Positions 15,153 to 23,481 of a DNA stretch of 39,702 nucleotides are shown here, in pieces. The stretch is from Flavobacterium sp. GTDB lineage: Bacteria; Bacteroidota; Bacteroidia; Flavobacteriales; Flavobacteriaceae. The DNA is taken from assembly GCA_016787805.1 (NCBI GenBank), contig JAEUTY010000023.1, positions 1 to 39,702 of the forward strand, written 5' to 3'. The notes below the pieces were generated by a model. It had not been told where the DNA came from. It searched no databases and saw nothing but the letters and a program-made list of their open reading frames with translations. Numbering within the stretch: position 1 is the stretch's first letter; the number at the start of each line of letters is the position of its first letter. The translations under genes were made by a program, and so were the position numbers.

Positions 15153-16544
15153 ATGAATTTTTCACAATACACTAAAGAATTTCGCTACAATATTCAATTG
15201 GCCTATCCAGTTATTTTGGGTATGCTGGGTCATACGTTGATTGGAATTGTTGATAACATTATGGTGGGTAAATTGGGTTCGACCGAACTGGCTGCGGTTT
15301 CGTTGGGAAATAGTATGATTTTTATTGCCATGTCGCTTGGCATTGGTTTTTCAACAGCGATAACGCCCATTGTAGGCGAAGCTGATGCTGAAAAGAACAC
15401 ATCAAAAATACGTTCGGCGTTTCATCACGGATTGTTTTTATGCACTATTTTAGGCTTTTTGTTGTTTGGTTTGGTGGTTTTGGCTGAACCTATTATGGAA
15501 TTATTGCACCAGCCCAAAGAAGTTATTGTGTTGGCAAAGCCTTATTTGAATTGGGTAGCTTTCTCTTTGGTTCCGCTTATTATTTACCAAGGTTACAAGC
15601 AATTTGCTGATGGTTTGTCGATGACCAAATATTCTATGTATGCTATTGTCATGGCGAATATCGTTCATGTAATTATCAATTATTGTTTGATTTATGGCGT
15701 TTGGTTTTTTCCGAAAATGGGAATTATTGGAGCAGCGTTAGGAACAGTAATTTCCAGAATTGCCATGGTAACGTTTATGCACATTATTTTAGCGAAACAA
15801 GAGCAACTCAAAACGTATTTCCAAGGTTTTAGTTTTGATGAAATCAAGAAAGAAACCATTAAGAAAATTGTTAATTTAGGTTTGCCTTCAGCGATGCAAA
15901 TGTTGTTTGAAGTCGTTTTGTTTACGGCTGCCATTTGGTTGTGTGGCAACATTGGTAAAACTAGTCAAGCCGCCAATCAGATAGCGTTGAGTTTGGCTTC
16001 GATGACGTTTATGTTTGCCATGGGATTGAGTGTGGTTTCGATGATACGCGTAAGCAATCAGAAAGGAAGTCAGGATTATAAAAGTTTGGTTGTAATTGCT
16101 CGATCTATCTTTTTGTTGGCTATTTTAATTGAGATTGTTTTTGCGATTTTGTTTGTTGTTTTTCATCAAATTTTGCCTCCATTTTTTTTGGATATGAGCA
16201 ATGAAATGCAATTGTTAGACAACCAAGAAGTAGTAATGATTGCTTCAAAATTGTTGTTAGTAGCAGCGGTTTTTCAAATTTCAGATGGAATTCAAGTTGT
16301 GGTTTTGGGCGCTTTACGTGGTTTACAAGATGTCAAAATTCCGATGTACATTACGTTTGTTGCCTATTGGATTGTTGGTTTTCCGATTTCGTATTATTTG
16401 GGCGAATATACTTCGTTGAAAGCCGTGGGCGTTTGGATTGGTCTTTTGGCCGGATTATCAACTGCAGCGTTGTTTTTATACCTTCGTTTTCACTTTTTGA
16501 CCAAAAAATTAATACAAACAATTGCTGAAAAACAAGTAGATTAA
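15153..16544 (+). CDS. MATE family efflux transporter
   Basis: A 463-residue membrane protein with about 12 hydrophobic segments in two similar halves. The first half begins LAYPVILGMLGHTLIGIVDNIMVGKLG and the second LGLPSAMQMLFEVVLF, matching the NorM-type MATE pattern. Such proteins export cationic drugs or metabolites in exchange for H+ or Na+. Upstream codons in the same frame back to 15039 translate the hexamer array and are rejected; ATG 15153 (MNFSQYTKEF) follows a good promoter. A long hairpin at 16549-16614 follows the stop. Confidence 0.93.
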   Translation: MNFSQYTKEFRYNIQLAYPVILGMLGHTLIGIVDNIMVGKLGSTELAAVSLGNSMIFIAMSLGIGFSTAITPIVGEADAEKNTSKIRSAFHHGLFLCTILGFLLFGLVVLAEPIMELLHQPKEVIVLAKPYLNWVAFSLVPLIIYQGYKQFADGLSMTKYSMYAIVMANIVHVIINYCLIYGVWFFPKMGIIGAALGTVISRIAMVTFMHIILAKQEQLKTYFQGFSFDEIKKETIKKIVNLGLPSAMQMLFEVVLFTAAIWLCGNIGKTSQAANQIALSLASMTFMFAMGLSVVSMIRVSNQKGSQDYKSLVVIARSIFLLAILIEIVFAILFVVFHQILPPFFLDMSNEMQLLDNQEVVMIASKLLLVAAVFQISDGIQVVVLGALRGLQDVKIPMYITFVAYWIVGFPISYYLGEYTSLKAVGVWIGLLAGLSTAALFLYLRFHFLTKKLIQTIAEKQVD

Positions 16545-16548
16545 AAAA

Positions 16549-16614
16549 GTTGTAGGTTGTATGTTTTAAGTTCTTTAACTTGCGGCTTAAAACATACAAT
16601 ATATAACTTACAAC
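16549..16614. repeat. Long inverted repeat, probable hairpin or terminator
   Basis: TTGTATGTTTTAAG (16557-16570) pairs perfectly with CTTAAAACATACAA (16586-16599). The outer arms GTTGTAGGTT and AACTTACAAC pair with one wobble. It lies between the MATE stop and the small gene at 16625. No T-run follows, so it may be an RNA structure and not a classic terminator. Confidence 0.65.
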
Positions 16615-16624
16615 ATTAATAGTT

Positions 16625-16852
16625 ATGGAATTACCAAAATTCGTTTTAGCCGACAATTCCGATTTTCCGGATGATATTTTTATTATTCATTTGGACTATC
16701 CTCGTTTTTTAATCAACTTGAAAGACGATTCTGTTGAATTTTTAGAAGAATTAGAAGAAGAAGACGAACAAGAACTCGAATCGGAAATGGAACATTTAAT
16801 TACATTGGCTGGCGAATTTTACGATCGCGAAATGGAGCGCTACGAAGAGTAA
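16625..16852 (+). CDS. Small acidic protein, unknown function
   Basis: A 75-residue, strongly acidic protein: a beta-rich start (FVLADNSDFPDDIFIIHLDYPRFLINL) followed by an acidic helix full of E and D (residues about 38-75). It has no signal peptide or membrane segment. Codon use resembles its neighbours, and the intact frame with a specific N-terminal pattern supports a real gene. Its TAA abuts the TAA of the convergent regulator gene (TAATTA at 16850-16855). No family recognised. Confidence 0.65.
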   Translation: MELPKFVLADNSDFPDDIFIIHLDYPRFLINLKDDSVEFLEELEEEDEQELESEMEHLITLAGEFYDREMERYEE

Positions 16853-17494
16853 TTATGGAATAAAAATTTTGTGTTTTACAGCATAAAGTACTAGACCAAT
16901 TCGATTTTTCACATCCAATTTAATAAACAAACTATCGCGATAACCATCGATGGTTTTAGGGCTTAATTTCATGTATTCTGCTATTTCACGGTAAGTAGAT
17001 TCGGTACACAGCAACTTTAAAAATTCAATTTCTTGTTCTTTAAGTTGTGCCTCATAAGTGGTTTTTCCTGTAAAGGAATTCATTAAAACATCGGCTACAT
17101 TGTGCGAATGGTAAAATCCAGTTTCAATGATTTTGTGAAGTGCTTTTTCGAGTGTTTTTTTGTCAACGTCTTTCAGAAGGTAACCTTTTGCACCCGAACG
17201 AATCATTTTTAAAATAGTGTTTTCGTCTTCTTCGACTGTTAAAGCCAAAACATTGATGTTGGGATAATGGTCGTTCAGCCATTTGGTTGTTTCGATGCCA
17301 TTCATAATTGGCATGTTTACATCCATTAGTACAATTTCAGGTTTTCGATTTTCGAGCGTGAGCTTTTCTATTAATTCTTCTCCATTTTTGCATAGATAAA
17401 GGACTTCAAAATTTTCAAAACCCTCTACAACACCTGCAATTGCTTGTGAAAGCAGTGTGTGATCTTCGCAAATTACTACTGTGTGTTTATCCAT
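16853..17494 (-). CDS. NarL/LuxR-type response regulator
   Basis: The receiver domain spans residues 1-125 (acidic pocket ED at 10-11, phospho-Asp D58 in VLMDVNMP, Thr in ALT, Lys in LLKD). A LuxR-type helix-turn-helix is at about 148-210 (EQEIEFLKLLCTESTYREIAEYMKLSPKTIDGYRDSLFIKL). It is 213 residues. Its start overlaps the kinase gene's end by 8 bp, so it is translated from the same mRNA and is the output of the four-gene sensory module. Targets unknown. Confidence 0.92.
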   Translation of the reverse strand: MDKHTVVICEDHTLLSQAIAGVVEGFENFEVLYLCKNGEELIEKLTLENRKPEIVLMDVNMPIMNGIETTKWLNDHYPNINVLALTVEEDENTILKMIRSGAKGYLLKDVDKKTLEKALHKIIETGFYHSHNVADVLMNSFTGKTTYEAQLKEQEIEFLKLLCTESTYREIAEYMKLSPKTIDGYRDSLFIKLDVKNRIGLVLYAVKHKIFIP

Positions 17495-18254
17495 GATTCG
17501 TTTGGTAATATTTGATTGTTAGTTTAGTTCCTTTGTTGATTTCAGACTCAATATTAATATCGGCGTTAATTAAAACACCTCTTTTTTTCATGGTGCTCAA
17601 TCCAATTCCGTTTTGTGGAATTTTAGTCATGTCAAACCCTTTTCCGTTATCATGAGCTTCAATTTCAATCGTGTTTTGATCGTATTTTAGATAAACATTG
17701 AGTTCTGTTGCTCGAGAATGTTTTACTGTATTGGAGAAAAATTCTTGTAAAATTCTGAAAATAACAATCTCTGATTTAGGCTCAATAATAAAGGGTTCAC
17801 CTTCTACAACTAATTTGGATTTAATATAATTCAGACGATTAAATCGATCAATTTCCAATTGAATGGCATCACCCAAATTGATATTAGTAATAAAATCTGG
17901 GTTAATTACTTTTGATAAAGAGCGAACTTCATTTAAAATATTAGTCAAATTATCTCTAATTTCACCAATATTTTCAGGGTTTTCAGCCACATTTTGCAAC
18001 TGAATCTTGGCAAGAGTTAATAACTGTCCAATGTTGTCATGCAATTCCCAACTTATATTGCGCAAAATTTGTTCTCTAATTTCTACTTGAGACTCATTGA
18101 TTTCTTTTTCGAATTGTTTTTTGTCTTCGGCTTGTTTGAGTAAAAGTACGTTTTTCTTTTTTTGGAAAATAGTAAACAGTATAATTAAAATTACACATAA
18201 GCTAAAAAGAACAATGATAGCTACTATTAATCCTTCTGCTCCTTGTTGCTCCAT
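17487..18254 (-). CDS. DesK/NarX-like histidine kinase with no sensor domain
   Basis: A 255-residue kinase with one N-terminal membrane helix (about 8-30) and a short coiled linker. The HisKA_3 dimerisation helix has H72 in SWELHDNIGQLLTLAK, and the HATPase domain (about 155-250) has N-box FFSNTVKHS, G-box DNGKGFD and GIGLSTM. It lacks any extracytoplasmic or PAS/GAF input domain, so a partner must provide the signal. The gene for a 7-TM protein overlaps its start by 28 bp and is the obvious candidate. Confidence 0.9.
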   Translation of the reverse strand: MEQQGAEGLIVAIIVLFSLCVILIILFTIFQKKKNVLLLKQAEDKKQFEKEINESQVEIREQILRNISWELHDNIGQLLTLAKIQLQNVAENPENIGEIRDNLTNILNEVRSLSKVINPDFITNINLGDAIQLEIDRFNRLNYIKSKLVVEGEPFIIEPKSEIVIFRILQEFFSNTVKHSRATELNVYLKYDQNTIEIEAHDNGKGFDMTKIPQNGIGLSTMKKRGVLINADINIESEINKGTKLTIKYYQTNHG

Positions 18255-18889
18255 ATAAAACCTGAGATTAATAATATATTATTTGTAAAAACTAAAAAAT
18301 ACTTGGTTATAAAGATATAGTGAATTGTTGGTGAATCTATATAGTATTTTCTAATAATATAAAAGGGAATATTTGGTAGAAAACTTACTAATAAACCAAT
18401 ACTGACCCAAAAAATAAGCATTTTATTGATGTTGATTATCTTATCAGAGTTTAAAATTTCTGAATAAAACATGATGATGCTTGAAATTATAAACAGAGCT
18501 CCAAATACATATGAAAATGAGAAATAGATCTCTTTAAAATTTGAAGTCAATAAGTTAATGAAAAATGTAACGTAATAAGCAACAATGAAAAATGAAACTA
18601 TTCTTTTGAATTGCAGGCTTTTAACAGCATCTTTAAAAATTAATAAATATAAAGTAAAAGAAACCAATTGAAAAACATTATAAAAAGGAGCATTATATTT
18701 GCATACATGTTCACTATAATAACCTGCAATCGTGTCATTTATGACCACATACCATATTAAATAAAGTAAATATTTTAGTATGGTGTGTTTGTATTTTGCA
18801 AAATAGATACTACCAACAATAGCGGTAACTACTTGTAAAATCAATATCCCATTTTTAATTTCAACAATTGGTAAATTTTTTATATCCAT
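18227..18889 (-). CDS. Seven-transmembrane protein, unknown; likely sensor partner of the kinase
   Basis: A 220-residue protein with seven hydrophobic helices (approximate residues 14-30, 38-57, 70-86, 94-112, 120-142, 155-177 and 188-213) and short polar loops. It has no signal peptide or known catalytic motif. Features include ISNKEQKD-like charged C-tail (WSNKEQKD) and FLPNIPFYI in helix 6. The 28-bp overlap with the kinase gene points to tight co-translation and complex formation. It resembles 7TM receptor-like membrane sensors in topology only; I do not recognise the family. Confidence 0.75.
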   Translation of the reverse strand: MDIKNLPIVEIKNGILILQVVTAIVGSIYFAKYKHTILKYLLYLIWYVVINDTIAGYYSEHVCKYNAPFYNVFQLVSFTLYLLIFKDAVKSLQFKRIVSFFIVAYYVTFFINLLTSNFKEIYFSFSYVFGALFIISSIIMFYSEILNSDKIININKMLIFWVSIGLLVSFLPNIPFYIIRKYYIDSPTIHYIFITKYFLVFTNNILLISGFIWSNKEQKD

Positions 18890-18910
18890 ATATAATCATT
18901 CGAATTTTGT

Positions 18911-19435
18911 CTATCCTGGAGGTGGTGTTAGACTCATTTCATCCATTATTAAACTGGTTCTATTACTATAATTTGAAGTTCCGTTTCCTGTTGTTTCATC
19001 TTTTGAATTCAAAAGACCTTCAATGATTTCAAAACTACCTTTTAAAGAATCGTTGGAATCATCAGGTTTTATACAAAATGGCACATGATGTAGGTTAGGA
19101 TAGTTCGAAGAAGCACTTGTTGAAGAAACTTCTACAGTTGGCACTAAAAATACACTTTCTCTTTCAGAAAACATTTCTTCTGTAATTGTTTCTGCTACTG
19201 AATTTTTGGGATGAGCCCCAAAATAGATTCGAATTCCAGAAATTTCTTTTCCGTTTTTTGTTTTAACGTCATTTAGTTTTTGAATGTAATCTTTGAGTGT
19301 TTCCATATCAATCCAAGCAAATTCGGTTGCTTTATACCCGTTTCCTCGATAATTTTCGATCAATGGTTTGATGTGAGTTTTGTACTCATTTTTCATCTCT
19401 AGGGCTTTTTCGATAGAAATAATTTTTGCACACAT
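18911..19435 (-). CDS. Soluble protein with a PPPG tail, unknown function
   Basis: A 174-residue protein without signal peptide or membrane helix. The N-terminal half is helical (SIEKALEMKNEYKTHIKPL), then a strand region GIRIYFGAHPKN and SVFLVPTVEV, then a Ser/Asn-rich stretch and the tail MDEMSLTPPPG. From memory, proteins with the pattern IRIYFGAYP-VFFVPT and a Pro-rich end are common in Bacteroidota, often beside 7-TM genes, and have no assigned function; this needs a search. It is the first gene of the sensory operon, 21 bp before the 7-TM gene. A -7 box (TATTTTTG on the minus strand, 19475-19482) lies upstream, but its nearest TTG is only 14 bp away. Confidence 0.7.
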   Translation of the reverse strand: MCAKIISIEKALEMKNEYKTHIKPLIENYRGNGYKATEFAWIDMETLKDYIQKLNDVKTKNGKEISGIRIYFGAHPKNSVAETITEEMFSERESVFLVPTVEVSSTSASSNYPNLHHVPFCIKPDDSNDSLKGSFEIIEGLLNSKDETTGNGTSNYSNRTSLIMDEMSLTPPPG

Positions 19436-19791
19436 AAATTTAAGTTTTTTAGTTTAGTTATGAATTGTTTATTACAAAAATATCGTTTTAATCTTACAAA
19501 AAAGACAGGAAAAACACCCTTTTTTTAATGAACAAAGCGCTAGTTTTTTTTAAAAATTAAGTGCTTAAAAATCAATTAAATATTTATTAAAAAACTATTT
19601 TTTTTAACAAAATGTTAGTTGTAAAAGTAAGAAAAAGAACATAAAAACATGATTTAAATTTCATTTTGGTGTAGAATATCGTTTTTTTTGAAAAAGCAAC
19701 CGAAGCATTATTTTGAATTATTTTTTTTTTCATTCAAATTGAATAGATTTGATAGTCAATAATCTTATTAGTTTATTTTAAAATCATTATT
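19436..19791. promoter_or_regulatory. Divergent AT-rich control region
   Basis: This 356-bp region between two signalling operons has long A and T runs. TAnnTTTG boxes occur on the minus strand at 19475-19482 (toward 19435) and on the plus strand at 19744-19751 (TAGATTTG, toward the kinase at 19792). Neither has an ideally spaced TTG. The middle part (about 19510-19720) holds no gene or clear repeat. Confidence 0.45.
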
Positions 19792-22665
19792 ATTAGAAAA
19801 TTATACTATTTATTTACTATTCTGCTTCCCATTTTTTTGGGAAACTTTCTGTACGCGCAAGAATATCAATTAGCCAATCAATTTTCAACCAAAGAAGGCT
19901 TGCCGAGCAACCATATTTATGATATCATAGAGGATAATAGTGGTTTTTTATGGATAACTTCAGACAACGGAATTGCGCGTTTTGATGGAAAGAATTTTTA
20001 CTTGTATACAGTAAAAAATGGTTTACCTTCTAATGACGTTTTGCAAATAATTAAAGACAATAATGGTACTATTTGGGCCAATTGTTATAAAGAATTACCG
20101 AGTTATTTTGATACTTCAACTAACACATTTGTTGCAATTCAGTCTAGTGATAAAATCAATACAATTTGTAATGCTTTATTAAACTACTCTTATTTGCCCA
20201 ATGGAGCCATTCGTTTTTTTAGTGATTACGGTTTTTTTGATATAAAAAATAGAAAAGCTCAAAAAATAAGCTTATCGTATTCAAAAGGTTATCTAGAATT
20301 AAATAAAAACCAACTATCCATTTCTGTCAAAGACAATTTAAAAAATAACTGTATAGTAAGTACCTTTCTTCTAAATGATAAAGTTTATGACAGTTTATTA
20401 ATTCCTTCCGCAAAATCATTAACACAATTTATTCATTCTAATAGAATTTACAACCTTTGCAGGTCTAACGCAATATACGTCTACTCCAATTTTAAACAAC
20501 AACCTTTTTCATTTCATACTGATTTTATCAAAATTCAAGATGACATAAAATGGTACAAAATTTCTGATCAATATTTGAGTATAATATCAAAATCTGGTTC
20601 AATTTATATTTATAATTTAAAAAACTTACAATTCAAAACGCAAATTAAACTCAACTACCAAGTCAATAGTGCTTATATTGACAAGAAAAACCGATTGTGG
20701 ATTGGTACTTTAGACAATGGTGTTTTGTATTATAATTTATCAAAAATAAAGTCAATTGTCTCCACAAAAGAATCGAATAAAACCAATTTTTTGAGTGTTG
20801 CAGTCAATAACGAATCTTTATTTGCAGGAAATTACAATGCAGAAATATTTACAAAAAAAGGAAATAGTATCTCATGGAGCGCTATTCAGGCAAATGAAAA
20901 TGATTTTTGGGTTCGTAAGTTAATTCCAACTAACACCAAACTTTTTGCACTAAGTGATGCAGGTTATTGTGCTGATTTAAAACGGTGCAAAGTTGTTTAT
21001 GATCCTAAATACAAAGGCGTTACTTCATTTAAAACGGGCGTAAAACTCAACGATAGTATTTTGCTGTTGGGAACATTAAACGGTTTGTGTAAACTTACTA
21101 TACAGAGTGAGAAGTTTCAATTTTTACATAGTTCTAAAGGGCGAATTTTGAACATGATTAAGAAATCGGATCATGAAGTATATTATGTAGCTGCACAAGG
21201 AGTTTTTTTATACAACTATCATTCAAATAATTACCAATCAATTGCTTTGCCAAATGATTATAAACGAAATAAACCTTCTACTTTGGCCTTTTACAATCAA
21301 TTACTTTGGGTGGCAACAGTCAAAGGTGATTTGTTGGTAATCAAAGATAATAAGCCTATTTATTCTATAACTAATGATAAAGGTTTGCCCGAAAATATTT
21401 CTTGCATGCTGATTCACAACAATACACTTTGGATAGCAAGTAAATCGGGAATTTATATTCTGAACTATACTTTTAAATCAAATAAATTACAATTCACCAT
21501 TCATAAACTCTCCAAATCGGATGGTTTAAATTCAGATGTAATCCAAGATTTGGCTTTTCACAAAGATACTATTTATGCAGCGACAACCAATGGAATTTCG
21601 GCTATTCCATCTGGGATTCAATTTGAGCGCTACGAAATCAATCCAACTGTCGTTTCATTGACAGTAAATAATAAAAAAATGCAGATTCGTAATCAATATT
21701 CCTTACAAAAAGACGATAAAAACATCATCATTGAATTGGCAGGAGTTGAATTATCAGGACATTTTAAAAATTTTCAATATTCCTTAAACGACAAAAATAA
21801 TTGGGTTGATTTGCATGGAGCTACATTAAACTTATCGTTAAAAGGTGGCGAAAATAATCTTTACATTAGAGCCAAAGACGTTAATAATAATATCAGTCGA
21901 ACAATTAAACATTTAAAGTTTGACATATCGATTCCGTTTTACAATTCAATTTGGTTTTTGGGATTACTGGTTTTTGCTTTAACAGGAATCGTTTTTTGGA
22001 TTTATAACCAGCGAAAACTCAATCATCAAAAAATTGTTTTTCAACAAAAAATGGCTTTAGAACAACAGCGAAGTAAAATAATTGCCGACCTACATGACGA
22101 TATAGGAGCCACTTTAAGTAGTTTGCAAATAAACAGTGCTGTTGCGCATCAATTAGTTGAAAAGAAACCTTCGGAAGCTTTAAAAGTTTTAGAAAAAATT
22201 GAAAGCCAATCGAAAAATCTAGCCGATAAAATTGGCGATATTATTTGGAGTATGAAACCCGGAAAAGATGAGTTCATGGTGATGAGTACGCGTATCAAAA
22301 ATTTTGCAAATGATATTTTAGGCGCAACTAATATCAACTATCAAATTGATATTGATAAACGATTGGATAAGGAAATTACTAATTTTTCAACACGTAAAAA
22401 CATAGTTTTATTTGTAAAAGAAGCTATAAACAATGCTGCGAAGTACAGCCAAGCTTCAAAGTTGACAGTTTCATTATATTTAGTTAAGCAAAAAATCCAT
22501 GTTAGTATTGAAGACAACGGAATCGGTTTTAATCCAAATAATGTTTCAGGAAATGGAATTACAAATATGAAAAGAAGAATAGAAGAACTTCAAGGTACAT
22601 TTGAAATTAGTTCGCAAATTAATGTTGGAACTAAGATTGAGGCTAAAATTCCGTTTATACCTTAA
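19792..22665 (+). CDS. Sensor histidine kinase with propeller and Y_Y_Y sensor (non-ATG start)
   Basis: The extracytoplasmic part (about residues 25-670) has two-component propeller repeats (STKEGLPSNHIYDIIED, GFLWITSDNGIARFDG, NRLWIGTLDNGVLYYN, NTLWIASKSGIYIL) and a Y_Y_Y-type domain (about 640-715). One membrane helix (about 720-740) and a cytoplasmic HisKA_3/HATPase kinase follow (HDDIGATLSSLQ; N-box KEAINNAAKYS; G-box EDNGIGFN; GNGITNMKRR). No ATG lies at the 5' end; the first TTG (19837) would cut into the signal peptide. Upstream codons encode RKLYYLFTILLPIFLGNFL then YAQ, a perfect signal peptide, so ATT at 19792 is the likely start. A -7 box at 19744-19751 fits this. Length 957 residues. 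It pairs with the regulator at 22709. Confidence 0.85.
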   Translation: MRKLYYLFTILLPIFLGNFLYAQEYQLANQFSTKEGLPSNHIYDIIEDNSGFLWITSDNGIARFDGKNFYLYTVKNGLPSNDVLQIIKDNNGTIWANCYKELPSYFDTSTNTFVAIQSSDKINTICNALLNYSYLPNGAIRFFSDYGFFDIKNRKAQKISLSYSKGYLELNKNQLSISVKDNLKNNCIVSTFLLNDKVYDSLLIPSAKSLTQFIHSNRIYNLCRSNAIYVYSNFKQQPFSFHTDFIKIQDDIKWYKISDQYLSIISKSGSIYIYNLKNLQFKTQIKLNYQVNSAYIDKKNRLWIGTLDNGVLYYNLSKIKSIVSTKESNKTNFLSVAVNNESLFAGNYNAEIFTKKGNSISWSAIQANENDFWVRKLIPTNTKLFALSDAGYCADLKRCKVVYDPKYKGVTSFKTGVKLNDSILLLGTLNGLCKLTIQSEKFQFLHSSKGRILNMIKKSDHEVYYVAAQGVFLYNYHSNNYQSIALPNDYKRNKPSTLAFYNQLLWVATVKGDLLVIKDNKPIYSITNDKGLPENISCMLIHNNTLWIASKSGIYILNYTFKSNKLQFTIHKLSKSDGLNSDVIQDLAFHKDTIYAATTNGISAIPSGIQFERYEINPTVVSLTVNNKKMQIRNQYSLQKDDKNIIIELAGVELSGHFKNFQYSLNDKNNWVDLHGATLNLSLKGGENNLYIRAKDVNNNISRTIKHLKFDISIPFYNSIWFLGLLVFALTGIVFWIYNQRKLNHQKIVFQQKMALEQQRSKIIADLHDDIGATLSSLQINSAVAHQLVEKKPSEALKVLEKIESQSKNLADKIGDIIWSMKPGKDEFMVMSTRIKNFANDILGATNINYQIDIDKRLDKEITNFSTRKNIVLFVKEAINNAAKYSQASKLTVSLYLVKQKIHVSIEDNGIGFNPNNVSGNGITNMKRRIEELQGTFEISSQINVGTKIEAKIPFIP

Positions 22666-22708
22666 TTAAGGGATGTGTTGCAATAATTAGGATTGTTATA
22701 TTTGTTTT

Positions 22709-23332
22709 ATGCCAATACGAATATTTATTTACGATGATAGTAATGAACGACGCGATAGTCTGAAAGCATTGCTTATGCTGAATGACGAATTAAAATGCGT
22801 TGGAGAAGCTATGAATTGTAAAAATGTTTTACACGAAATAGAAACCTTTTACCCTGATGTGGTTTTGATGGATATCAACATGCCCGAAGTTGATGGAATT
22901 GAAGGTCTTCGCCAAATAAAAATGCATCATCCAGATGTTAAAGTGCTGATGCAAACCGCTTTTGATGATAGCGATAAAATATTTACTTGTATCAAAAATG
23001 GAGCTAGTGGCTATATTCTCAAAAACGATAAACCTCAACGAATTCTACAAGCCATAGAAGAAGTTTTTCAAGGTGGAGCGGCTATGAATCCTGCAATTGC
23101 TCAAAAAGTATTGGATTATTTTAAACCTTCAGAAATTAAAAGTCCGCTGTCTCCAAAAGAAACTGAAGTTTTAGCACATTTGGCTGAAGGATTGAGCTAT
23201 AAAATGGTTGCTGATAAACTGGGATTAAGTTATACTACGGTCAATACACATGCCAAACATATCTATGAAAAGTTGCACATATCTTCATTAGGCGAGGCAA
23301 TAGCTTACTACTACAAAAACATACGACAGTAA
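22709..23332 (+). CDS. NarL/LuxR-type response regulator
   Basis: A 207-residue regulator. The receiver (1-125) has DD at 9-10, phospho-Asp D55 in VLMDINMP, and a Lys in YILKND. The LuxR helix-turn-helix (about 142-205) has LSPKETEVLAHLAEGLSYKMVADKLGLSYTTV, then HAKHIYEKLHI. It follows the sensor kinase by 43 bp and is its likely partner. A terminator at 23360-23383 separates it from the secreted protein genes that follow. Confidence 0.93.
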   Translation: MPIRIFIYDDSNERRDSLKALLMLNDELKCVGEAMNCKNVLHEIETFYPDVVLMDINMPEVDGIEGLRQIKMHHPDVKVLMQTAFDDSDKIFTCIKNGASGYILKNDKPQRILQAIEEVFQGGAAMNPAIAQKVLDYFKPSEIKSPLSPKETEVLAHLAEGLSYKMVADKLGLSYTTVNTHAKHIYEKLHISSLGEAIAYYYKNIRQ

Positions 23333-23359
23333 AATTCCCAATATCTAACTTCTAAAGTC

Positions 23360-23383
23360 AATCCCTAATTTAAGGGATTTTTT
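23360..23383 (+). terminator. Rho-independent terminator after the regulator
   Basis: AATCCCT and AGGGATT form a perfect 7-bp stem with a short loop, followed by a run of T. It ends the kinase-regulator unit. Confidence 0.75.
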
Positions 23384-23481
23384 GTGTTGTTAAAATGTTA
23401 AAATTTGTATGAGTTAGTTTGTGACTAATTAAGTAGCAAGCTTTCTATTTACAAATAAGTATCATTTATAAGTTGTTATTT

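Noticed and set aside
22697-22704. TATATTTG box ahead of the response regulator at 22709
   Set aside because: It is only 4 bp before the start codon, which would leave almost no leader; cotranscription with the kinase is simpler.
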